From Paraburkholderia atlantica (lineage in GTDB: Bacteria > Pseudomonadota > Gammaproteobacteria > Burkholderiales > Burkholderiaceae), in assembly GCF_009362785.1 (NCBI RefSeq), contig NZ_WHNQ01000009.1:186001-250000 (forward strand): a stretch of 64,000 nt of DNA, read 5' to 3'. The translations under genes were made by a program, and so were the position numbers. Of the stretch, positions 28,701 to 37,485 are shown in pieces. A model generated the notes under the pieces. The model was not told the DNA's origin, did no database searches, and saw nothing but the letters and a program-made list of their open reading frames with translations. How positions within the stretch are numbered: position 1 is the stretch's first letter; each line of letters begins with the position of its first letter.

Positions 28701-28716
28701 TGTCGGTGGTTTGCAT
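25711..28716 (-). CDS. nrdA: Ribonucleoside-diphosphate reductase alpha subunit
   Basis: Catalytic subunit of class I ribonucleotide reductase, 1001 residues. An ATP-cone for activity control lies at about residues 38-130 (VIRRNGTVVSFEPSKIA). The barrel contains SSCYLTTVDDD, SSNLCTEITLN and EIAVCNLGSVNL, with active-site Cys and Asn/Glu residues. It ends CEACQ, the redox-active swinging arm. Between barrel and arm lies a Gly/Ala-rich stretch of about 50 residues (GGAGGAAGGFG type). Start is the ATG at 28716, eight bases after AGGAG; a TTG two codons upstream is too close. Promoter, NrdR boxes and a DnaA-box array lie 300-420 bases upstream. Confidence 0.97.
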   Translation of the reverse strand: MQTTDNVTTRYEGSPTGQAFGQTQGAQSLAPQANYADYKVIRRNGTVVSFEPSKIAIAVTKAFLAVNGGQGAASARVRELVEQLTQNVVRALLRSRPNGGTFHIEDIQDQVELALMRGGEHNVARAYVLYREKRNQARAHDDHADAASTPGLNVTDNGITRPLDMAALRGIIESACANLGDAVSAEPIVAETVKNLYDGVPMSQVYDSAILAARTMIEKDPAYSQVTARILLHTIRREILEEEVTQAEMGERYAEYFPQFIKRGVQAELLDDKLLQFDLKRLGAALDANRDLQFGYLGLQTLYDRYFLHHDNVRIEMPQAFFMRVAMGLSLNEIDREARAIEFYNVLSSFDFMSSTPTLFNSGTRRSQLSSCYLTTVDDDLDGIYEALKENALLSKFAGGLGNDWTRVRALGSHIKGTNGKSQGVVPFLKVVNDTAVAVNQGGKRKGAVCAYLESWHLDIEEFLELRKNTGDDRRRTHDMNTANWIPDLFMKRVMEGGDWTLFSPSTCPDLHDKFGAEFETAYTAYEDKVARGEIKLFKKIPAAQLWRKMLGMLFETGHPWITFKDPCNVRSPQQHVGVVHSSNLCTEITLNTSDAEIAVCNLGSVNLVAHLKEQADGTVALDHDKLKRTISVAMRMLDNVIDINYYAVAKARNSNLKHRPVGLGIMGFQDCLHVLRTPYASPEAVEFADRSMEAVCYYAYYASTELAEERGRYSSYRGSLWDRGILPQDSVALLAEARGGYVEVDSSESMDWPALRSRIATYGMRNSNCVAIAPTATISNIIGVSACIEPTYQNLYVKSNLSGEFTVVNDYLVRDLKARGLWDEVMVADLKYFDGTLSRIDRIPADLRAIYATAFEVDPVWLVESASRRQKWIDQAQSLNIYMAGASGKKLDEIYKLAWLRGLKTTYYLRTMAATHVEKSTVAHGALNAVSSGHDGSGGAGGAAGGFGVGGSTGGVAGGVNGGFQAATAAVAVEAAPEADGPVCMMRPGDPGFDECEACQ

Positions 28717-29019
28717 TTGCAAAGCTCCTGGTCTTGGAAATGGCGGCGGGTGCCGCGGATTAAATCGAACGCCGCGCCGTCGCGTGCGCGAGCGATGAGG
28801 TGCAGGAAGGCCGGCTACGCCGGTTGGCGGGATGCAACTGCGAGGAAGCCTGGTTCGATTTGATGACGGTCTTCATCGGGTCGGTCGCGATCACTGGCTG
28901 GTCCTTTCCTGAATGCTTCTGGATGCGGCCGGAGATCCCCCAACGGCTGCGCCCCAGGAATTTTTTTCGCTGTCTGGAATGCTTGCGGCGCCGTGCTCGG
29001 GGAGCGGGGCGCCGCAGAC

Positions 29020-29062
29020 TTATCCACTCTTATTCACTCGGTTATGCACATGGTTATTCACA
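29020..29062 (+). promoter_or_regulatory. Array of four DnaA-box-like 9-mers
   Basis: Four same-direction 9-mers: TTATCCACT (29020), TTATTCACT (29030), TTATGCACA (29042) and TTATTCACA (29054). Two match TTATNCACA exactly and two differ only at the last base. Starts are 10, 12 and 12 bases apart, about one helical turn each. They lie in the transcribed leader of nrdA. Confidence 0.75.
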
Positions 29063-29067
29063 GCACA

Positions 29068-29083
29068 ACACAAGATATAGTGC
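29068..29083. promoter_or_regulatory. NrdR box 1 (promoter-distal)
   Basis: ACACAAGATATAGTGC matches the known NrdR consensus ACACWATATATWGTGT at 14 of 16 positions. It lies just downstream of the predicted nrdA transcription start, 31 bp from box 2. Confidence 0.75.
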
Positions 29084-29098
29084 GAAACTCAGTTGTCG

Positions 29099-29114
29099 GC
29101 ACCAAGTATAGTGG
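29099..29114. promoter_or_regulatory. NrdR box 2 overlapping the nrdA -10
   Basis: GCACCAAGTATAGTGG matches the NrdR consensus at about 11 of 16 positions. It covers the -10 element of the nrdA promoter. The 31-bp centre spacing to box 1, about three helical turns, is the usual arrangement for NrdR pairs. Confidence 0.7.
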
Positions 29115-29132
29115 AGATTCGAGACAGGTCAA
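29105..29132 (-). promoter_or_regulatory. Sigma70 promoter of nrdA
   Basis: Minus strand: -35 TTGACC (29127-29132), a 16-base spacer and -10 TATACT (29105-29110). A good match to the consensus, placed under an NrdR box. Confidence 0.7.
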
Positions 29133-29249
29133 ACCGTTTTATTTGCGTTCGAAGTCTTGACTTTTGCGTCGCGCGACGCGCATAAGCTCCGCGGAGAAGC
29201 AGGCTGCGCCTCGTTCTCTGCGGATCACGCAAGATCGTGCGAAGGGGGA

Positions 29250-29846
29250 TTACCGCGTTTCGGAAAACTTGAGATAGGGGAAATACCGAGCGTCGAGCAA
29301 CGTGTCGCGTTGCAGCCGCGGCCACTCGAAATGTGGACCGGGATCGGTCTTGCGACCGGGTGCGATGTCGGAGTGTCCGGCAAGCGCGTCGATCGGATAA
29401 CGCGCCTTCAGTGCGATCACGAGCGCGGCGAGTGTGCGGTATTGCGCCGCTTCGAAGGCGGTGGTGTCGCTGCCTTCCAGTTCGATGCCGATCGAGAAGT
29501 CATTGCAGCGCTCGCGGCCGAAAAAATTCGACGGTCCCGCGTGCCATGCGCGCTCATTGCAGGACACGAACTGCTCTAGCGCGCCGTCGCGATGAATCAC
29601 GAAATGCGGGGACACACGCACGCCGCGCAGATGCGAGTCGTAGTACGGGTGAGCGTCGCAGTCGAGCGTGTTCTGGAACAGCTCGGCAATCGCGGTGCCG
29701 CCGAACTCGTTCGGCGGCAGGCTGATGTTGTGAACGACGATCAGCGTCGGCACCGCGCCTTGCGGCCGCGCTTCGAAGTTCGGCGAGGGGAGCTTGCGTG
29801 CGGCGGGAACCCAGCCGTCGACATCGACGGTGAAGACGTCGCTCAT
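29250..29846 (-). CDS. ampD: 1,6-anhydro-N-acetylmuramyl-L-alanine amidase
   Basis: Cytoplasmic zinc amidase that frees the stem peptide from anhydro-muropeptides during wall recycling, feeding the Mpl ligase. The 198-residue protein shows the amidase_2 fold: LIVVHNISLPP with zinc ligand His39, SPHFVIHRDG, CNERAWHAG, SIGIELEG with a catalytic Glu, and GHSDIAPGRKTDPG with the remaining zinc ligands and catalytic Lys. ATG at 29846 overlaps the upstream gene's stop by four bases. Loss of AmpD raises ampC beta-lactamase in bacteria with AmpR; whether that applies here is not visible. Confidence 0.95.
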   Translation of the reverse strand: MSDVFTVDVDGWVPAARKLPSPNFEARPQGAVPTLIVVHNISLPPNEFGGTAIAELFQNTLDCDAHPYYDSHLRGVRVSPHFVIHRDGALEQFVSCNERAWHAGPSNFFGRERCNDFSIGIELEGSDTTAFEAAQYRTLAALVIALKARYPIDALAGHSDIAPGRKTDPGPHFEWPRLQRDTLLDARYFPYLKFSETR

Positions 29847-30145
29847 CGGGCGTCGCGGCCGCTCGGACGCGCGCCGTGGCGCTGCGCGTGCGCGGCGCAG
29901 CAGAACGCCTGCCCCGCGACGCTGACCGAGTCGCTCTTCGGTGCGTGCACGCCGCACTCGACGCAGCGAATCATCGGTTCGGCGAGCTGCGGCTGTTGTC
30001 CATTCGAAGAACGCGCGCCGCCATTCGCGGCGCCGGCACCGTCGGCGCCGCGGGCGCCGGTGCGTTGCGCGTCGTGGCGGCGCAGCGCCTTAACGAGCCA
30101 CTGACCGACGATGAACAGCAGAATCAGCAAAACGATTTGTCGCAT
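29843..30145 (-). CDS. Small membrane protein, PP0621 family
   Basis: A 100-residue protein: an N-terminal membrane helix (about 3-20, IVLLILLFIVGQWLV), a basic and Gly/Ala/Asn-rich linker, and a C-terminal Cys-rich motif (CVECG ... CCAAH) that could bind zinc. It resembles the PP0621 family; function unknown. It lies 8 bases after the YpjD-like gene and overlaps ampD, so all three are probably one operon. Confidence 0.8.
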   Translation of the reverse strand: MRQIVLLILLFIVGQWLVKALRRHDAQRTGARGADGAGAANGGARSSNGQQPQLAEPMIRCVECGVHAPKSDSVSVAGQAFCCAAHAQRHGARPSGRDAR

Positions 30146-30153
30146 GGGGACAC

Positions 30154-31077
30154 TCACACTACAGGCCGGTGCAACAGCACCTCTAAAACGAAACGGCTGC
30201 CGACGTACGCGAGCAACAACGCGACGAACGAGGCCAGCACCCAGCGCAATGCCGCTCGGCCGCGCCAGCCGGACACCTTGCGCGCGGTCAGTAGCGCGCC
30301 GAACATCACCCACGAAAGAATCGCGAACACGGTCTTGTGATCGAGCCGCAACGCGCGGTCGAGCAGCTGCTCGCTGAACAGGATGCCCGACAGCAGCGTC
30401 AGCGTGAGCAGCACGAAGCCGGCGCCGATCAGACGAAACAGCAGCTTCTCGAGCGTGAGCAGCGGCGGCAGCGTGTCGAGCCAGCTCGACCACCAGCCGT
30501 TGCCGGCCGACGCGTGTCGCTGCGCGAGAGCGCCGCGCATCGAATGCAAACGCCGCTCGACCGCCAGCATCAGCACGGCGTGTAACGCGGCGATCGCGAA
30601 CAGACCGTACGCGATGTTCGCTATCAGGAAGTGCAGCTTGAACATCGGCGCGGCCGCATACGGCAGCACGCGCACGCCGCCGAACGCGAGCGGCAGCAGC
30701 GACGCGGCGCACGCGAGCGGCAACACCAGCAGGCGCAGTCCGTCGAGCGGGAAGAAGAAGCTTTCGATCCAGTAGATGCCGGCACCGAGCCAGAACATCG
30801 CCGACAGCGCGAACGCGAAGCCGAACACCATCGCGTTCTGCGGGAAGATCGTGGTATGCAGCAGTACGCCGTGAGCGAGCAGCGCGACGAATAACAGCGC
30901 GCGCCCGGGCGCGCTCATGCCGGAGGCCACCAGAGCGCCCGCGTGGGCGGCTTGATCGGGCAGCGGCGGCACGCTCTCGAGCAGCGGACGCACGGCCGCG
31001 TGCCGGTGCGAGCGCCAGCCGGCCACGGCGAGGCCGCCGTAGAGAAGCGCGGTGAGGGCATACAGTACAATATCCAT
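30154..31077 (-). CDS. CcsA/YpjD-like inner-membrane protein
   Basis: A 307-residue protein with about eight hydrophobic segments, similar to the HemX/YpjD branch of the cytochrome c assembly (CcsA/CcmC) family. Markers include FKLHFLIANIAYGLFAIAALHAVLM and LDHKTVFAILSWVMFGALL, with His residues in positions typical for haem contact. The role is uncertain: either haem handling or a transporter-like function. It is divergent from ffh with an 81-base gap; conserved linkage of YpjD-like genes to ffh is known in gammaproteobacteria. Confidence 0.85.
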   Translation of the reverse strand: MDIVLYALTALLYGGLAVAGWRSHRHAAVRPLLESVPPLPDQAAHAGALVASGMSAPGRALLFVALLAHGVLLHTTIFPQNAMVFGFAFALSAMFWLGAGIYWIESFFFPLDGLRLLVLPLACAASLLPLAFGGVRVLPYAAAPMFKLHFLIANIAYGLFAIAALHAVLMLAVERRLHSMRGALAQRHASAGNGWWSSWLDTLPPLLTLEKLLFRLIGAGFVLLTLTLLSGILFSEQLLDRALRLDHKTVFAILSWVMFGALLTARKVSGWRGRAALRWVLASFVALLLAYVGSRFVLEVLLHRPVV

Positions 31078-31158
31078 ATTCGAAGTTTACACTAGGGCCC
31101 TTCCCCGCGACGCCTTCCGCTTCGCGCGCTGCGCGGGCCCCACCGTTCATCGCTCCCC

Positions 31159-32526
31159 ATGCTCGACAATCTGACTCAACGGATGGCGCGCGTCGTCAAG
31201 ACGCTGCGCGGCGAAGCCCGGCTCACCGAGGCGAACACCCAGGAAATGCTGCGCGAGGTGCGTCTCGCACTGCTCGAGGCCGACGTGGCGCTGCCCGTCG
31301 TGCGCGAGTTCATCGCGAAGGTCAAGGAGAAGGCGCTTGGCGAGGAAGTGATCTCCAGCCTGTCGCCGGGTCAGGCGCTCGTCGGCGTGGTGCAGCGCGA
31401 GCTGACCGCGGTGATCGGCGGTGACTACGAAGGCAAGGCCTCCGAGCTCAATCTCGCCGTCACGCCGCCCGCGATCATCCTGATGGCGGGTCTGCAGGGT
31501 GCCGGTAAAACGACCACGGTCGGCAAGCTCGCGAAGCTGCTGCGCGAGAAGTACAAGAAGAAGGTGCTGACGGTTTCGTGCGACGTCTATCGTCCCGCCG
31601 CTATCGCGCAGCTGAAAACGGTGACCGAGCAGGTCGGCGCGGACTTCTTCCCGTCGGAGCCGAACCAGAAGCCGGTCGACATCGCGCGCGCCGCGGTCGA
31701 CTGGGCCAAGCGCCACTATCACGACGTGCTGCTCGTCGACACGGCCGGCCGTCTCGGTATCGACGAAGCGATGATGAACGAAATCGCCGCGCTGCACGCC
31801 GAGCTGAAGCCGGCGGAAACGCTGTTCGTCGTCGACGCGATGCTCGGTCAGGACGCGGTCAACACCGCTAAGGCGTTCAGCGACGCGCTGCCGCTCACCG
31901 GTGTGGTACTGACCAAGCTCGACGGTGATTCGCGCGGCGGCGCGGCGCTGTCGGTGCGTCATGTGACGGGCAAGCCAGTCAAGTTCGTGGGTGTCGCCGA
32001 AAAGCTCGACGGCCTCGAAGTTTTCCACCCCGACCGCATGGCGAGCCGGATTCTCGGCATGGGCGACATTCTCGCGCTCGTCGAGGAAGCGCAGCGCGGC
32101 GTCGACGTGCAGGCCGCGCAGAAGCTCGCCGACAAGGTCAAGAAAGGCGGCGACTTCGACCTCAACGATTTCCGCGCGCAGCTCTCGCAAATGAAGGGTA
32201 TGGGCGGCTTGTCGTCGCTGATGGATAAGCTACCCGCGCAGTTCCAGCAGGCCGCAGCCGGCGCCGACATGAGTCAGGCCGAGAAGCAGATGCGCCGCAT
32301 GGAAGGCATCATCAACTCGATGACGCCGACCGAGCGCGCCAAACCCGAGTTGATCAAGGCGACCCGCAAGCGTCGCATCGCCGCGGGCGCGGGCGTGCAG
32401 GTACAGGAAGTCAACCGCATGCTGAACCAGTACGAACAGATGCGCACGATGATGAAGAAGCTCAAGGGCGGCAACCTGCAGAAGATGATGCGCGGCATGA
32501 AGGGCATGATGCCCGGCATGCGCTAA
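31159..32526 (+). CDS. ffh: Signal recognition particle protein Ffh
   Basis: GTPase that binds signal sequences on nascent chains and, with 4.5S RNA, brings ribosomes to FtsY. The 455-residue protein has the N domain (1-95), the G domain with GLQGAGKTTT at 111-120, DTAGR and TKLDGDSRGG, and a Met-rich M domain from about 300 ending MKGMMPGMR. ATG with no strong ribosome site. The 4.5S RNA gene is not in the window. Confidence 0.97.
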   Translation: MLDNLTQRMARVVKTLRGEARLTEANTQEMLREVRLALLEADVALPVVREFIAKVKEKALGEEVISSLSPGQALVGVVQRELTAVIGGDYEGKASELNLAVTPPAIILMAGLQGAGKTTTVGKLAKLLREKYKKKVLTVSCDVYRPAAIAQLKTVTEQVGADFFPSEPNQKPVDIARAAVDWAKRHYHDVLLVDTAGRLGIDEAMMNEIAALHAELKPAETLFVVDAMLGQDAVNTAKAFSDALPLTGVVLTKLDGDSRGGAALSVRHVTGKPVKFVGVAEKLDGLEVFHPDRMASRILGMGDILALVEEAQRGVDVQAAQKLADKVKKGGDFDLNDFRAQLSQMKGMGGLSSLMDKLPAQFQQAAAGADMSQAEKQMRRMEGIINSMTPTERAKPELIKATRKRRIAAGAGVQVQEVNRMLNQYEQMRTMMKKLKGGNLQKMMRGMKGMMPGMR

Positions 32527-32684
32527 GCTTGATGGGACCGGCGCGCGCTCGCGCCGATGCGCGGCGCGGCTGACTTCGGCATCGTGCGGGTTTATTCTGT
32601 AGCGCATCGCGTCGTCCCTCGCGGGAACGTCCCTCGGGATGTTGCCACCCACACTATGTATACAGTTATCGGCCGTCAGACGTC

Positions 32685-33236
32685 ATGAACCGCGAAGAAG
32701 CCCTGCAGATTTTTCAACATTCCGAAGAGATCGTTTCGGCCTCGGACGTCACTGCGTCGATCGCCCGCATGGCGGCCGCCATCCGCGACGAGATGAGCGA
32801 GGACTTCCCGCTCGTCCTGTCGGTGATGGGCGGCGCCGCGGTGTTCACCGGCATGTTGCTGCCGCACCTCGATTTCCCGCTCGAATTCGACTACATCCAC
32901 CTGACGCGCTACCGCAATACGACGAAGGGCAGCAACGAGATGCAATGGCGCGTCGCGCCGGCCGAGTCGGTCAAGGATCGGGTGGTGCTCGTGCTCGACG
33001 ACATCCTCGACGAAGGCGAGACGATGGCGGCGATCCGCGACCGCATCCTCGCGATGGGTGCGAAGCGCTTCCTGTCCGCGGTGCTGTGCGAGAAGATCAT
33101 TCCAAAGGCGAAGCCGCTGCGTCCCGATTACTGCGGCTTCGAAGTGCCGGACCGGTACGTGTTCGGCTGCGGGATGGATGCGAAGGGTTACTGGCGCAAC
33201 CTGCCGACCATTCGGGCGTTGACCGAGGGGGCGTGA
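32685..33236 (+). CDS. hpt: Hypoxanthine-guanine phosphoribosyltransferase
   Basis: Purine-salvage enzyme of 183 residues that converts hypoxanthine or guanine plus PRPP to IMP or GMP. The PRPP loop is VVLVLDDILDEGETM, near residues 100-114. MGGAAVFTG provides the first loop, and the C-terminal DRYVFGCGMD binds the base. A bidirectional terminator follows. It lies 158 bases after ffh and probably has its own promoter. Confidence 0.92.
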   Translation: MNREEALQIFQHSEEIVSASDVTASIARMAAAIRDEMSEDFPLVLSVMGGAAVFTGMLLPHLDFPLEFDYIHLTRYRNTTKGSNEMQWRVAPAESVKDRVVLVLDDILDEGETMAAIRDRILAMGAKRFLSAVLCEKIIPKAKPLRPDYCGFEVPDRYVFGCGMDAKGYWRNLPTIRALTEGA

Positions 33237-33258
33237 GCGGCGCATCCGCGTCCCGGCG

Positions 33259-33291
33259 AAAAAAAAGCAGCCTGCCTGGCTGCTTTTTTTA
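33259..33291. terminator. Bidirectional terminator between hpt and marC
   Basis: A 7-bp stem (AGCAGCC/GGCTGCT, 5-base loop) is flanked by A-run on the left and T-run on the right, so it can stop both hpt (plus) and marC (minus). Confidence 0.9.
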
Positions 33292-33329
33292 TGGCTGCAA
33301 CGCTGGCCGCTCGGGCACCGGTTTCCGGT

Positions 33330-33929
33330 TCAAAGCTTGTGCACGAAAGAGCGAATGCCGCCGAGCATCATCTCGACTGAAATCGCGACGAGCACGAGCC
33401 CCATCAGCCGCTCGAACGCCGCCATCACCCGTTCACCGAGCCACGCCTGAATGCGCTCGGCGAGCATCAGTACGATCGCGCAGATGATCATCGTGACGGT
33501 CAGCGCGCCGACCCACTCGAACGTCTGGCCCGGCGCCTGCGAAGTCAGCAGCATGACCGTCGCCAATGCCGACGGACCCGCCAGTGCCGGAATCGCGAGC
33601 GGCACGATCAGCGGCTCGCCGCCGCGCGCGTCGCCGCCGAATGGACCATCCGGATGCGGAAACACCATGCGCAGCGCGATCAGAAACAGCACGATGCCGC
33701 CGCCGATCCGCAGCGACTGGTCACTCAGGCTCATCATGCGCAGAAAGCTCTGCCCGAGCACCATGAACACCAGCAGGATCGCAAACGCGATCGCGACCTC
33801 GCGCAGGATCACGACCGTGCGGCGCTCCGGCGACACCCCGCGCAGACAGCTAATGAAGATCGGGATGTTGCCGAGCGGATCGGTGATCAGGATCAGCAGC
33901 ACCGTCGCGGACAGGAAGGTGTACTCCAC
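33330..33929 (-). CDS. MarC-family integral membrane protein
   Basis: A 199-residue inner-membrane protein with six hydrophobic helices and the family markers LLILITDPLGNIPIF near the N-terminus and PLAIPALAGPSALATVM in the middle. Transport substrate unknown; the older link to multiple antibiotic resistance is not supported for E. coli MarC. Start is GTG with GGAG about eight bases upstream. It begins 12 bases after the proS stop and is likely co-transcribed. Confidence 0.9.
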   Translation of the reverse strand: MEYTFLSATVLLILITDPLGNIPIFISCLRGVSPERRTVVILREVAIAFAILLVFMVLGQSFLRMMSLSDQSLRIGGGIVLFLIALRMVFPHPDGPFGGDARGGEPLIVPLAIPALAGPSALATVMLLTSQAPGQTFEWVGALTVTMIICAIVLMLAERIQAWLGERVMAAFERLMGLVLVAISVEMMLGGIRSFVHKL

Positions 33930-33941
33930 TGCCCGCTCCGC

Positions 33942-35678
<1,737 letters not shown>

Positions 35679-35977
35679 TCAAGGTGTCCAAAAGCGGCGG
35701 CTTCCGGTGGGACCGCCAGAAAAGGTGAAAACATGGGGAAAATCGACACAGATCAGCGGCGAAGCCAGCGGGGTTCCCCCGACTGGCGGCACCCTGTCCC
35801 CGTGCGGCGCCGAAACCGCCGCGCAAAGCCTCTCGCAAGGGATCGGGCACGGAAAACCGACAGGCTACCGCAAACACGGCTGTTGCGGCGAATCGCGGCA
35901 ATCTCATGCGATTCGGTGCGTAGGGTCCGTTATCTGTTTATAATCAAAGCAATTTTAAAGGATTCGAAGGTGGTTGT
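35679..35977. other. Divergent proS-rppH control region
   Basis: 299 bases between two divergent genes. A TATAAT at 35939-35944 is a plausible -10 for rppH. No good -35 is seen at 17 bases. No gene or strong hairpin found. Confidence 0.4.
35939..35944 (+). promoter_or_regulatory. Candidate -10 of rppH
   Basis: A perfect TATAAT, 34 bases before the rppH ATG, in a short A/T-rich patch. The -35 position is poor, so this is a tentative call. Confidence 0.4.
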
Positions 35978-36727
35978 ATGCTGGATCGTGAAGGCTTTCG
36001 CCCGAACGTCGGCATCATCCTCTTGAACGCGCACAACGAGGTGTTTTGGGGCAAACGGCTCCGTGAACATTCCTGGCAGTTTCCGCAAGGGGGCATCAAA
36101 TATGGCGAGACCCCCGTGCAAGCGATGTATCGGGAGTTACACGAAGAGACCGGACTGCTTCCTGAGCACGTCAAGGTGATCGGTCGCACGCGCGACTGGT
36201 TGCGTTATGAGGTGCCTGACAAGTTCATCAAGCGCGAAGTACGCGGTCATTACCGCGGCCAGAAACAAATCTGGTTTTTGCTCCGGATGGTAGGACGCGA
36301 CTGCGACATCTGTTTGCGCGCCACCGACCACCCTGAGTTCGATGCGTGGCGTTGGAACGAGTATTGGGTACCGCTCGACTGTGTGATCGAGTTCAAGCGG
36401 GATGTGTATCAGTTGGCGCTGACGGAGCTGTCCCGTTTCATGCGCCGGCCTGCGCCGCGTGCGGAAAAACCTGGCGGGCATCATGGATCGCGTTATCCGC
36501 GGATAGCGTCGTCGATGCAAAGCCCACCAGATTCCACGGTAAGCACGGTGGTCACCACCGTCACAACCGTAAGTTCGGTCAGCGTCGAGACTTCGACGCG
36601 CGTGCTGGTCGTGCCGGATTGCGGTCCCGGCTCACCGGATGCGAACATCGCCCCGGAGCATGAGCGCGAAACGGCCGAAGCCGACGAGGCCGTCGCCCCG
36701 ATAGTCCGACGAGGCGTGCGCGATTGA
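35978..36727 (+). CDS. rppH: RNA pyrophosphohydrolase (Nudix)
   Basis: Removes pyrophosphate from mRNA 5' ends and so triggers RNase E-dependent decay. The N-terminal 160 residues match E. coli Rpp[12 protein letters not shown], the Nudix box from GGIKYGET to REVHEETG-like REL-HEETGL (38-60), and QKQIWFLL. After about residue 165 an extra tail of some 85 residues follows, with a Thr/Val/Ser-rich stretch and then an acidic end. E. coli RppH is 176 residues. ATG at 35978 follows GAAGG. Confidence 0.95.
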   Translation: MLDREGFRPNVGIILLNAHNEVFWGKRLREHSWQFPQGGIKYGETPVQAMYRELHEETGLLPEHVKVIGRTRDWLRYEVPDKFIKREVRGHYRGQKQIWFLLRMVGRDCDICLRATDHPEFDAWRWNEYWVPLDCVIEFKRDVYQLALTELSRFMRRPAPRAEKPGGHHGSRYPRIASSMQSPPDSTVSTVVTTVTTVSSVSVETSTRVLVVPDCGPGSPDANIAPEHERETAEADEAVAPIVRRGVRD

Positions 36728-36804
36728 CCATTCAAAGGCGGCGGCTCGCGCCGCCTCTCGCTGGCGCGGCTTTCGAGCCGCGTCCGTCTTTCGAGGGAAT
36801 CATA

Positions 36805-37362
36805 TTGAAAGTATTTGCACTCGCCGTGGCGTGCGTCGCCACCGGCGCCCTGCTGGCAGGCTGTTCGAGCGCCGGCAAACCGACCAACAAAGACGACAGC
36901 GCGTTCGTCTATCTGCTGGATCGCAAAAGCAACTGGGTTGAAAACAAGGTCGACACGTTGCCGCCGCTGCCCACTGACGCGAACCTTCTGCCGTTCGAGG
37001 TCTCCGGCAATACGCCGCTCCAGTTCGCGATCGACCCGAAATCGGTCAGCGTCGGCGACGACGGTGTCGTGCGTTACACGGTGGTCGTCACGAGCCCGGG
37101 CGGCGCGCGCAACGTCAATTACGAGGGCATCCGCTGCGACACGTATGAATGGCGTCAATACGCGGGCCTGAACGCCGATCACGACGGTTGGGACACGACG
37201 GTCGCGAACCAGTTTTCGCGCATCGAAAACGGCGCGCTGAACGCGTATCAGGCCGCGCTGTATCAGGACTATATGTGCGCGAACAAGATTCCGACCGGCA
37301 GCGCGCAGCGCATCGTCGAGAACATTCGTTACAAGCGCACGCAGACGTCGCAGATTCATTGA
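36805..37362 (+). CDS. CNP1-like lipoprotein
   Basis: A 185-residue putative lipoprotein: signal peptide MKVFALAVACVATGALLAGC, with lipobox LLAGC, then a CNP1-like domain (VNYEGIRCDTYEWRQYA, ANQFSRIENG). The name comes from a Neisseria cryptic protein; function unknown. I choose the TTG at 36805 because GAGGGA lies seven bases upstream and it yields a clean signal peptide; the frame stays open back to the rppH stop. Transcription probably continues from rppH. A strong terminator follows. Confidence 0.82.
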   Translation: MKVFALAVACVATGALLAGCSSAGKPTNKDDSAFVYLLDRKSNWVENKVDTLPPLPTDANLLPFEVSGNTPLQFAIDPKSVSVGDDGVVRYTVVVTSPGGARNVNYEGIRCDTYEWRQYAGLNADHDGWDTTVANQFSRIENGALNAYQAALYQDYMCANKIPTGSAQRIVENIRYKRTQTSQIH

Positions 37363-37413
37363 GGCAGGTCACGCGGCGCGCACCCGATTCAGGCGCCGTT
37401 GCTTGTGCGTGAC

Positions 37414-37454
37414 GAAAAAAAGCCGTTCCAGCCTGTGCTGGAACGGCTTTTTTG
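37414..37454. terminator. Bidirectional terminator, CNP1-like gene / proB
   Basis: A perfect 12-bp stem (arms 37421-37432 and 37437-37448) with a 4-base loop, with A-run before and T-run after. It ends the plus-strand CNP1-like gene and the minus-strand proB operon. Confidence 0.93.
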
Positions 37455-37485
37455 TCGGCTCTTTGCGCGCGCGCAGTCCGAAAGA

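Larger units (their letters stand above)
28717..29249. other. nrdA leader and control region
   Basis: 533 bases without a supported gene. From the ampD side it holds a sigma70 promoter (29105-29132), two NrdR-box-like sites, four DnaA-box-like 9-mers, a perfect 8-bp stem (arms 28985-28992 and 29008-29015) and a run of A residues on the coding strand near 28970. If transcription starts near 29098, the untranslated leader is about 380 bases. Confidence 0.65.

Noticed and set aside
29020..29062. DnaA-box cluster as a replication origin
   Set aside because: No dnaA, dnaN, parAB or gidA genes nearby and no A/T-rich unwinding region; the position in the nrdA leader fits gene control better.
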